Origin: NS-12 sp045403215
GTDB lineage: Bacteria > Nitrospirota > Nitrospiria > Nitrospirales > NS-4
Length of the DNA: 22,068 nt
NCBI GenBank assembly: GCA_045403215.1
Contig: JAXIOW010000079.1
Span: 1-22,068, forward strand
Reading direction: 5' to 3'
In this document: positions 1-5,713 of the stretch, one piece after another
How the letters are laid out: the number at the start of each line of letters is the position of its first letter
Numbering within the stretch: the first letter of the stretch is position 1
The notes under the pieces: generated by a model
Databases searched by the model: none
The model's input: only the letters and a program-made list of their open reading frames with translations
Told to the model about the DNA's origin: nothing
Made by a program: the position numbers and the translations under genes

Positions 1-163
1 GGCGACAGTCACGGACGGCGCGCGCGTGAAGCGCGGAGACGTGATCGGCACGGTCGGCCAATCCGGGCGCGCCACCGGCCCGCACCTCCACTGGGCGGCC
101 TGGCTCAATGGCTCGCGCGTCAACCCCTTCTCTCTCGCCAAGCTCCCGCTCGGAACACCGTAA
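1..163 (+). CDS. M23-family metallopeptidase, C-terminal end (partial)
   Basis: Only the last 53 codons are present; the gene begins before the window. The reading frame starting at base 2 ends at TAA 161-163. It contains G-T-V-G-Q-S-G followed by T-G-P-H-L-H-W, the second metal-binding and catalytic block of the LytM/peptidase M23 fold (the HxH histidines that help bind zinc), and ends with the usual R-V-N-P-F segment. M23 enzymes are periplasmic or outer-membrane-anchored peptidoglycan endopeptidases, or catalytically dead activators of amidases. Because the H-L-H motif is intact this is probably an active one, but the first zinc ligand and any LysM or coiled-coil region lie outside the window. 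The next gene follows after 15 bases, so the two are probably cotranscribed. Confidence 0.85.
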   Translation, partial: ATVTDGARVKRGDVIGTVGQSGRATGPHLHWAAWLNGSRVNPFSLAKLPLGTP

Positions 164-178
164 GCTAGGAGGTAACCC

Positions 179-292
179 ATGACGTTCGGCTTCACGCCCT
201 TTGATCAGATCATGACCGTCATTGCGGTCGTGAGCGTGCTCGGGGCCGTCTGGACCTACTTCTACACCCACCCGCGCAAGAAACAGAAGTAA
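179..292 (+). CDS. small single-pass membrane protein, unknown function
   Basis: A 37-residue ORF preceded by a near-perfect Shine-Dalgarno (AGGAGGT, 167-173) five bases before ATG 179. This ribosome-binding site is the main reason to believe the gene. The protein has a short polar start (M-T-F-G-F-T-P-F-D-Q), one hydrophobic segment at about residues 12-25 and a basic tail ending K-K-Q-K, so it should insert as a single transmembrane helix with the basic end in the cytoplasm. It lies 15 bases after the M23 peptidase stop and is probably cotranscribed with it. I do not recognise the family. What is seen is the ribosome-binding site, the length and the hydrophobicity; a link to peptidoglycan work is inference from position only. 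Confidence 0.6.
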   Translation: MTFGFTPFDQIMTVIAVVSVLGAVWTYFYTHPRKKQK

Positions 293-639
293 CTCTCGCT
301 TGCCTTCTCTTTCTAGTATCCCTATAACGCGGGTCCTGTCGCCCGCGGCTCGCGGGTCCTGCCCCCGCATAGCCCAGCGCAGCTGGGCGTTTCGCCGTCG
401 AAGCCCCGCAGACCCGGCTGTACGCCCCGCGCTGCCTCTGGGCGCCCATGCGGTGTCACCCGCGCCTCTGGCGACATCGGTGCCACCTGCTTGACTCCCA
501 TACTTACCTGGCCTAGCCTGTCTTCCAGGTAGGGTCTCTTCAAATGTCGCTTCCGGCTGTAACTTTTACTCTCCTCCCGGTGTCTCATAGAGACAGGCGC
601 AAGATTTCGCTCACACCGAGACAGGAGAGGACGAAGTTC
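293..639. other. non-coding spacer with three consecutive short hairpins
   Basis: No convincing gene lies in this 347-base stretch. It holds three hairpins in a row: CGCGGG/CCCGCG at 328-347, GCGGG/CCCGC at 352-368, and GCCCAGC-gca-GCTGGGC at 372-388. None is followed by a proper T-run, so a Rho-independent terminator is only a weak possibility. A perfect palindrome TGTCTC-ata-GAGACA lies at 581-595, 45 bases before the protease start, and the octamer GAGACAGG occurs at 590-597 and again at 618-625. These could be an operator, but nothing identifies a regulator. Confidence 0.5.
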
Positions 640-999
640 ATGGGGCTCACCTATATCAAAGCCACTGTCATCAACCCTGCAGACCCATCGAAGCGGTTGA
701 AGGTTGAATTTCTTGTGGATTCAGGCGCGATCTACAGTGTCGTTCCCAAGGCCGACCTCAAGCGGCTGGGAATCAAACCATGCGGCTCCAAGGAGTTTAC
801 CTTGGCGGACGGAACCAAAATCATTCGCAAGTTTGGGAATGCGCTGTTTTCTTTTCAGAAAACTCCGGGCGCCTCGCCTGTCATCTTCGGTGAGAAAGGC
901 GACAACACGCTTCTGGGCATGGTCTCGCTGGAAGCGCTGGGCTACGTCCTCGATCCGCTGCGGCGCGAGCTGCGCCCGCTGCCGATGGTGCTGGGATAG
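640..999 (+). CDS. small clan AA (retropepsin-like) aspartic protease
   Basis: The protein has 119 residues. Its hallmark is the motif V-D-S-G-A at about residues 27-31, preceded by hydrophobic V-E-F-L and followed by Y-S-V-V-P. This is the retropepsin active-site loop with Ser in place of the commoner Thr. A second hydrophobic-hydrophobic-Gly pattern (T-L-L-G-M, about residues 90-94) matches the conserved block after the flap. The size fits single-domain enzymes of the AF_0612/TIGR03698 type, which act as homodimers. ATG 640 is preferred over the in-frame ATG 544 because GAGAGG at 625-630 gives a good ribosome-binding site nine bases upstream, and the 32 residues before it look unlike protein. 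No signal peptide is visible, so it is probably cytoplasmic. The substrate is unknown. Its own promoter is not evident. Confidence 0.8.
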   Translation: MGLTYIKATVINPADPSKRLKVEFLVDSGAIYSVVPKADLKRLGIKPCGSKEFTLADGTKIIRKFGNALFSFQKTPGASPVIFGEKGDNTLLGMVSLEALGYVLDPLRRELRPLPMVLG

Positions 1000-1005
1000 G
1001 GTGAC

Positions 1006-1046
1006 AAGGGGACTGGCTACTTTTCTGAAAGTTGCCTGTCCCCCTT
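1006..1046. repeat. REP-like palindrome, left copy
   Basis: An imperfect inverted repeat. The left arm reads AAGGGGACTGGCTACTTT and the right arm AAAGTTGCCTGTCCCCCTT, pairing with one bulge and a few mismatches around a very short loop. It begins seven bases after the aspartic protease stop. The same core is found, better preserved and in opposite orientation, at 2688-2756. Shape and intergenic position are those of REP elements mobilised by TnpA-REP (RAYT) transposases, none of which is encoded here. Confidence 0.7.
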
Positions 1047-1236
1047 CTGTTCAGCGACAAGCGGGTCCTGCCGCCGACCACCTCCACCGGCTTCACGCTT
1101 TCGCGCTCTAGGCGGTGGCGGGCCTCCGGTCGGCTCACCCGCTCGCGCTATGGTCGGTTGCCCTCGCCCCGCTTACGTGGTGGAGGCATCAGAAAAAGCA
1201 GCCGGTCACCATAATTCTTATCCAAAAAGGTGCTTG

Positions 1237-2124
1237 ATGCCATACCCTGGCATGCCAGAGATTTCGCGTTACCTTCCCAACGAAAGCCTCTTGCGTCAGA
1301 CAGAAGACGAGTCCGATTTCATGGAGGCAGCGGTCGAATTGATCAAAGAGGCTTCCATCTATGTAACTGTAACTGGTCAAATCTTGCCCTATGGCAGATC
1401 CGGTTGGAGTCGTGACCAGGGAATTTTATGCGGCCTCGTTGTGCGAGCTAGTAAACTCATGAGCGCCGTCTTGGACCAAACCTGCCAGCATAGGCGTGAG
1501 GTTGTAGATCTTCTAGCCAGAATAATTTTCGAAACCATTGTCAATGCGCGATATCTCATCTTCCGAAGCGATCCTGCGTTGTTCAACTCGTACGTCCGAT
1601 ACAGCCTTCGCAGCGAAAAGCAGTTGTGGGAGCAAGTAGACCAGGACGTAGCATCACGAGCTGGCAAGGTCCTTCCATTCGAGGAGAGAATTCGAAAATC
1701 TATCCTAAAAAGCTTTGATTCCTCTGATGTAAAATTAGAGGAGGTTGACTCTAACGACAAAGAGGGCTGGTCCGTTCCCGATTCTATCTATGGACGTGCA
1801 GTGAAAATTGGGCTGAAGGCAGGGTTCCTGGCCCTATACGTGTTGCCGAATCACGCGGTTCACGGGAACTGGGAAGACCTGCACCGTAATCACCTGGAAC
1901 GAACTAGTGACGGTCTATTTACACCTCGCAGGGACTGGCATGAGCCAAGGCCACAGGCATTACTCGGCCTAGGGATACTCAGCCTCGATCTGACCCGCGA
2001 CTACTGGAAGTATATTGATTCCACATTTCCCGACTCAATAAAGCAATCTTTGGACGAGTTAGAGGGGCGCATTCGGAAAGTTTTTGATCTGCACGAAGAA
2101 TTTATCCAGAGGGTCACGAATTAG
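1237..2124 (+). CDS. DUF5677-like protein of unknown function
   Basis: A 295-residue, mostly helical, soluble-looking protein. The segment A-R-I-I-F-E-T-I-V-N-A-R-Y-L at about residues 93-106, followed by a Y-x-x-Y-S region and later a conserved-looking N-H-A-V-H-G-N-W at about residues 208-215, resembles the pattern of the DUF5677 family, often found singly in accessory islands. I make this match from memory of the pattern, so it is tentative. ATG 1237 is chosen because AAAAAGG at 1224-1230 lies six bases upstream; the in-frame start at 1150 adds 29 residues of GC-rich, non-protein-like sequence. The gene is strikingly AT-rich for this window (23 of 60 bases are G/C in 1501-1560), suggesting acquisition by transfer. 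It is followed after 24 bases by a second AT-rich gene, probably in the same transcript. Confidence 0.72.
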   Translation: MPYPGMPEISRYLPNESLLRQTEDESDFMEAAVELIKEASIYVTVTGQILPYGRSGWSRDQGILCGLVVRASKLMSAVLDQTCQHRREVVDLLARIIFETIVNARYLIFRSDPALFNSYVRYSLRSEKQLWEQVDQDVASRAGKVLPFEERIRKSILKSFDSSDVKLEEVDSNDKEGWSVPDSIYGRAVKIGLKAGFLALYVLPNHAVHGNWEDLHRNHLERTSDGLFTPRRDWHEPRPQALLGLGILSLDLTRDYWKYIDSTFPDSIKQSLDELEGRIRKVFDLHEEFIQRVTN

Positions 2125-2148
2125 CTGGTGCCAGGGAGGTGTGGCTGC

Positions 2149-2679
2149 ATGGCGCTGTCTGATGTCCTTGCACTCATAGACCTAGGTGACGATAAGAAGT
2201 ACTACAAGGGCATCTTGCGTAAGCTTAAAGACATGTCTGAGGCACATGGTTGTTCGTTTGGTCCACCGAGATCCGAGTGGGAGTTAGATCATCTTGCTCA
2301 ACCTCGACGCAGGGTTCCTTATTTCATTGAAGCTGCAAAGTCAGGAATTGTGGGCTTTGTCTTAGTTCCTGAGCGAGACAGAAAGTGGTCGCATCTAGCC
2401 TGGAACCGTCTTGAGTTTGAGTTAAGATCCAAACTTATAGAGTTGGATGGCAGTGAGTGGGATGGAAAGCGAATACACGTTGTTCTGATCCAAGTGTGGA
2501 GCAGCATTGACACGCCGCTGATTCCGGCAAGTGGTTTAAGGGAGATACCTTACTTTAACCAAACGGGTAATTTCCGTGTCAGGGATGATCTGGGTTATTT
2601 CGAATTGGAAAGGCGTAAAGATGATGGAGGGAACATAAGGCTAAAATCGTTCCTCAAAGACGCTTTTGCGTTTACCTGA
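2149..2679 (+). CDS. hypothetical protein, second gene of AT-rich cassette
   Basis: 176 residues, not recognised. The start at ATG 2149 is supported by GGGAGGTG (2134-2141) seven bases upstream; a GTG at 2128 in frame lacks such a site. The protein is rich in charged residues with no signal peptide or membrane segment. It has an acidic and basic N-terminal helix (about residues 10-35), a central stretch alternating hydrophobic and polar residues around W-S-H-L-A-W-N-R-L-E-F-E-L (about 83-95), and a likely beta-strand I-H-V-V-L-I-Q-V-W (about 107-115). It shares AT-rich composition with the upstream DUF5677-like gene, and the two sit between two REP-like palindromes, so they probably moved together. 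A toxin, nuclease or defence role cannot be argued from residues I can see. Confidence 0.65.
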   Translation: MALSDVLALIDLGDDKKYYKGILRKLKDMSEAHGCSFGPPRSEWELDHLAQPRRRVPYFIEAAKSGIVGFVLVPERDRKWSHLAWNRLEFELRSKLIELDGSEWDGKRIHVVLIQVWSSIDTPLIPASGLREIPYFNQTGNFRVRDDLGYFELERRKDDGGNIRLKSFLKDAFAFT

Positions 2680-2687
2680 GACTGGAA

Positions 2688-2756
2688 AAAGGGGACAGGC
2701 AACTTTTCTGTAGGATCATAAAACTTGAGGGATCAGAAAAGTAGCCTGTCCCCTTT
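2688..2756. repeat. REP-like palindrome between convergent genes, right copy
   Basis: Two 23-base arms (2688-2710 and 2734-2756) are complementary at 22 of 23 positions and flank a 23-base loop. The arm begins AAAGGGGACAGGC and continues with AACTTTTCTG. It lies between the stop of the plus-strand cassette gene at 2679 and the stop of the minus-strand HD gene at 2760. It is therefore also placed to act as a bidirectional transcription terminator (G/C stem with AAA and TTT flanks). Core bases match the element at 1006-1046, but the A/T variant position is swapped between arms, so the two copies face each other. Confidence 0.8.
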
Positions 2757-2759
2757 GAG

Positions 2760-4202
2760 TCAGACGTTGGTGTCGATGCTGGAGGGGGCTTTGTTGAGGA
2801 CGGCGGCGGCGGCGCGGGAGAGCTCCGCGTCGTAGTCGTGGCTGGGCGCGTAGACGCGGAACACCACGATGCGTGTCGGGAGGAGATCCAGGAAGTCCTC
2901 CAGCGGCTCCGTGGATACGGCCTGCGTGGCTGGATCATAGACGTACAGCGGAATGCCGCGCGTGTCCTTGGGGTCCGGCCGCGGATCCAGCGGGGCCATG
3001 TCCACCTTGAATTCGATATTCGATGACCGTGCTGGCAACTCCTTTCTGATCCTCTCTTCCTGAACTTCCGGCGGAGGGAAATCCATCCCGCGCTCCTGGC
3101 CCTTCTCCTTCAGCACCGTGTTGTAAGCCATCTTCCACTTCACATCACGGCCCAGGACAAGAGCCCATTCCTCGCCGAGCTGCCGCTGCGCCGCCTGGCG
3201 TGATTTCTTCCAGACTCTGACCGTTTCGAGCAGCGACCAGTCGGTGAGGTGCAGGTACTCCTCCATCTTCTTGCGCGGGTCGTGGGGGAAGACCAGCCGC
3301 ATCGTGTCGCCAAAGATCTCGCGTAGGTGGATGTCGATGGCCCGCGTCGTGCGGTGGTAGTACACGTTGGAGTAGAGGTACATCCGCGTGTTCAGGAACA
3401 TCTGCAGGGCCGGCAGGCCGGTCTTGTGGATGGTGAAGCCTTTCGGCGTGATCATCGTGTAGTGGATGAGCCGGCTCAGGTCCACCGGCCCGACGGCCAC
3501 GCCGCACATGTAGGAGTCCCGCAGCACGTAGTCCAGGTTGTCGCCCGTGTAGCTGCCGGAGATGACCGGCTGCAGAAAGTTGAGCCACCGCGGCATCCGC
3601 GAGATGTCCTTGCTTTTGTCCTTCAAAATGAGATGGGCGATCTGGTCGGGGTCCAACTCTTCGCCGGTGGCGAACGGCCCGGACGGGCCTCGCCGGATCT
3701 TGCGGATGATCGGCCCGAGATGCTCCCGGATGATGAGCTGGCCGAGCCTTTCGTGGGTGAGCCCGAACGTTCTCAGGAAGTTGTCGTCGAAGAAATGGCA
3801 GAACGGGCCGTGCCCGATGTCGTGGACGAGCGCGGTGACGCGCAGCAGCTCTTCGACATAGTTGGCCGACGGCGCGTCAGGGACGACCTTCTGCAAGAAG
3901 GGGTAGAGGTGCCGGGCGAAGCGGCCGGCGACGTGCATGGCCCCGAGCGAGTGGACGAACCGGCTGTGCTCGGCGGACGGATAGACCCACCGGGCGCTCT
4001 GGAGCTGGAAGATGTAGCGCAGCCGCTGGACCCAGGGCGAATCGATCAGGTCCTTCTCGGTCGCTTCCCGCTGCGCGGCGCGCGCCTTACCCCCGGCGGG
4101 GACGGCGAAAGGGACGGTGAAGGTGATGTATTGGTGGATCGGGTCGGCGATGAGCGCCGAGCCGTCGTAATGGGATTTGCCCAGCGAGGGACGGGGATTC
4201 AC
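2760..4202 (-). CDS. HD-domain phosphohydrolase (dNTPase/SAMHD1-like, COG1078)
   Basis: 480 residues. The HD-domain metal ligands are readable in order: H84 in R-F-V-H-S-L-G, H127-D128 in L-V-H-D-I-G-H-G-P-F, and the acidic pair near residues 221-224 in G-D-N-L-D-Y-V-L-R-D. The block Q-R-L-R-Y-I-F-Q-L at about 59-67 before the first histidine is typical of the COG1078 branch, related to deoxyguanosine triphosphate triphosphohydrolase and SAMHD1. Members hydrolyse dNTPs to the nucleoside and triphosphate, but substrates of most bacterial COG1078 proteins are untested. The start is GTG 4202, nine bases after the DUF2062 stop; CTAGGA overlapping that stop serves as ribosome-binding site. It is the last gene of the galU-lon-thiL operon and ends four bases from a REP-like palindrome. 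Confidence 0.88.
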   Translation of the reverse strand: MNPRPSLGKSHYDGSALIADPIHQYITFTVPFAVPAGGKARAAQREATEKDLIDSPWVQRLRYIFQLQSARWVYPSAEHSRFVHSLGAMHVAGRFARHLYPFLQKVVPDAPSANYVEELLRVTALVHDIGHGPFCHFFDDNFLRTFGLTHERLGQLIIREHLGPIIRKIRRGPSGPFATGEELDPDQIAHLILKDKSKDISRMPRWLNFLQPVISGSYTGDNLDYVLRDSYMCGVAVGPVDLSRLIHYTMITPKGFTIHKTGLPALQMFLNTRMYLYSNVYYHRTTRAIDIHLREIFGDTMRLVFPHDPRKKMEEYLHLTDWSLLETVRVWKKSRQAAQRQLGEEWALVLGRDVKWKMAYNTVLKEKGQERGMDFPPPEVQEERIRKELPARSSNIEFKVDMAPLDPRPDPKDTRGIPLYVYDPATQAVSTEPLEDFLDLLPTRIVVFRVYAPSHDYDAELSRAAAAVLNKAPSSIDTNV

Positions 4203-4211
4203 CTCGGAATC

Positions 4212-4715
4212 CTAGCATGATGGCGGGGGGGTGGCAAGGTGCTTGGTCCGCGCTTGGTGCGCGCGCAATCGCAGAATGGCCTGGTAGGTGAGGATGTACG
4301 CAAGCCCTGTGGCGATGATCCCCGTGACGAGATGCCCCAGGACAAAAGGGAACAGGTAGGGCCTAAATTGATGCCAAAGCATCAAGAATTGGTCCCACAG
4401 CATTTGAGACGCAAACTCATTCCAGTCAATCGCGGGAGGAGCGCCGACCGGAACCAGGAGCAAACCCACGCCCATGCTGCTTCCTATGATCGGTAAGATT
4501 GTCCAGGGATTATTGATGAAAGCGCCCGCGAGGACGGCGACAAGATTCAAGCGGAATGCCCATGCACACAAGAGGGCGGTGAGGGTGTGCAGACCGTACG
4601 TCGGCGAAAACGCGATGAAGGTCCCGACGGCGAAGGCCAGGGCGGTGCGTTGCGGCGAATCACCTAGATGGAGAATCTGGCGGATCTTCTCCTTGATCGC
4701 GGCCCGGGACATCAT
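4212..4715 (-). CDS. DUF2062 family membrane protein
   Basis: 167 residues. The N-terminal part contains the DUF2062 signature: a Ser-Pro-Thr-Tyr-Gly-Leu-His-Thr run after a first hydrophobic segment (about residues 24-37), and A-F-I-N-N-P-W-T (about 65-72) between later hydrophobic segments. Three to four transmembrane helices are likely, with a basic C-terminal tail ending shortly after R-L-R-A-H-Q-A-R. ATG 4715 overlaps the thiL stop by four bases (ATGA), so translation is probably coupled. The frame stays open much further upstream to 5360, but that extension is an arginine- and glycine-rich out-of-frame reading of thiL. The function of DUF2062 is unknown; the family often sits near envelope genes. 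Confidence 0.85.
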   Translation of the reverse strand: MMSRAAIKEKIRQILHLGDSPQRTALAFAVGTFIAFSPTYGLHTLTALLCAWAFRLNLVAVLAGAFINNPWTILPIIGSSMGVGLLLVPVGAPPAIDWNEFASQMLWDQFLMLWHQFRPYLFPFVLGHLVTGIIATGLAYILTYQAILRLRAHQARTKHLATPPPSC

Positions 4716-5713
4716 ACGCGGTGCTCGTACCCTTTTGCCGTCAGCGGGCGGACGGAGCCGTCGACGCCGATGAGCCGGAGCCCCCGGCGCCGCGGCGTCA
4801 TCTGGCCGATGGGGGTGGCCCGCAGCAGTCGCCGGCGGATGAGCGATTCCACGCGGGCGACCTTGGCGGGCGGCACGGTGAAGAGGAGTTCGTAGTCTTC
4901 CCCGCCGCTGAGCGCGTAAGCGATCGGGTCCCGCTTGCGGGCCCGCGCGTGGGTGAGGAGTTGCGGCGAGAGGGGGAGCTGTCGCGCATCGATGAGACAC
5001 CCGACCCCGCTCTCTTCGCAGATGTGGCGGATGTCGCCGGCCAGGCCGTCCGACACGTCGATGGCCGCGGAGGCAAGCCGGCCGTCGGCCAGATGCCGCG
5101 CTTCCTTCAGCCTGGCCGTCGGCGTCAGGTGCCGGGTGATCAGGTAGGAATTGGTACGCGTGCGCGTCTGCAACAGTTCTAATCCTGCCTTGGCGTCGCC
5201 CAGCGTGCCGGTCACATAGAGGCGGTCGCCCGCGCGAGCGCCGGACCGCCGGAGCACGTCCCGCGGGGCGGCGTCCCCCAGCACCATCACAGCCAGGAAC
5301 AGGTCGGTGCGGGAAGCGGACGTGTCCCCGCCGACCACTGCCACGCCGGCCGGGTCGCACGCCGCACGGATCCCCTCATACGTCGCTTCGACATCGCGGG
5401 ACGTCTCCCGAGGAGTCAACGCCAGCGCGACGAGCAGGAACCGGGGGACGCCGCCCATGGCCGCGATGTCGCTGAGATTGGCCATCGTGGCCTTATAGCC
5501 GAGCTGCCGGTAGCTGGTGAACGTCAGGTCGAAGTGGATGCGTTCGGCGAGGAGATCGGTGGTGGCCAGGATGACGCGGCCGGGCCGTGGCTTCAGGATG
5601 GCGGCGTCGTCGCCGATGCCCGCGAGGACTGACGCCTGCACGTTGCGCGGGAACGCTGTCGCCCGACGGAGGCGCCGGATCAGTTCGAACTCGCCGATCC
5701 GGCTCTGTCGCAT
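4712..5713 (-). CDS. thiL: thiamine-monophosphate kinase
   Basis: 333 residues, the usual length. ThiL phosphorylates thiamine monophosphate to thiamine diphosphate with ATP, the last step of cofactor synthesis in many bacteria. Visible family motifs are G-I-G-D-D-A-A-I-L at 32-40 (metal-binding aspartates), T-T-D-L-L-A-E-R-I-H-F at 51-61, M-A-N-L-S-D-I-A-A-M-G-G at 77-88, G-G-D-T-S at about 130 and the late S-D-G-L-A-G-D block. The ATG (5713) overlaps the lon TGA by one base (TGATG), and its own stop overlaps the DUF2062 start, so lon, thiL and DUF2062 form a tightly coupled set. No other thiamine gene or TPP riboswitch is visible nearby. Confidence 0.96.
   Translation of the reverse strand: MRQSRIGEFELIRRLRRATAFPRNVQASVLAGIGDDAAILKPRPGRVILATTDLLAERIHFDLTFTSYRQLGYKATMANLSDIAAMGGVPRFLLVALALTPRETSRDVEATYEGIRAACDPAGVAVVGGDTSASRTDLFLAVMVLGDAAPRDVLRRSGARAGDRLYVTGTLGDAKAGLELLQTRTRTNSYLITRHLTPTARLKEARHLADGRLASAAIDVSDGLAGDIRHICEESGVGCLIDARQLPLSPQLLTHARARKRDPIAYALSGGEDYELLFTVPPAKVARVESLIRRRLLRATPIGQMTPRRRGLRLIGVDGSVRPLTAKGYEHRV

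Larger units (their letters stand above)
329..1070. repeat. 10-base direct repeat GCGGGTCCTG, three copies
   Basis: GCGGGTCCTG occurs at 329-338, 352-361 and 1061-1070, each followed by a similar C/G-rich tail. Two copies lie upstream of the aspartic protease gene and one downstream, beyond the first REP palindrome. The span given covers all three copies; the repeat itself is only 10 bases long. No function is assigned. Confidence 0.4.

Noticed and set aside
372..388. Rho-independent terminator after the microprotein
   Set aside because: The 7-base stem is good but is followed by GTTTCG rather than a T-run.
1032..1214. Short ORF with S-P-R-L-R-G-G-G
   Set aside because: Low-complexity reading of a GC-rich spacer that resembles common repeat translations; no ribosome-binding site.
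1187..1215. Promoter for the DUF5677-like gene with CATAAT at 1210-1215
   Set aside because: No acceptable -35 box at 16-18 bases upstream.
3327..4220. 297-codon plus-strand ORF opposite the HD gene
   Set aside because: Antisense shadow of a gene with clear HD motifs; composition typical of high-GC reverse frames. The same applies to plus-strand ORFs at 5587-6318, 6571-7413 and 7492-8178 opposite lon.
4716..5360. Long N-terminal extension of the DUF2062 frame (to 382 residues)
   Set aside because: It is an Arg/Gly/Pro-rich out-of-frame reading of thiL; the ATGA overlap at 4712-4715 gives the natural start.
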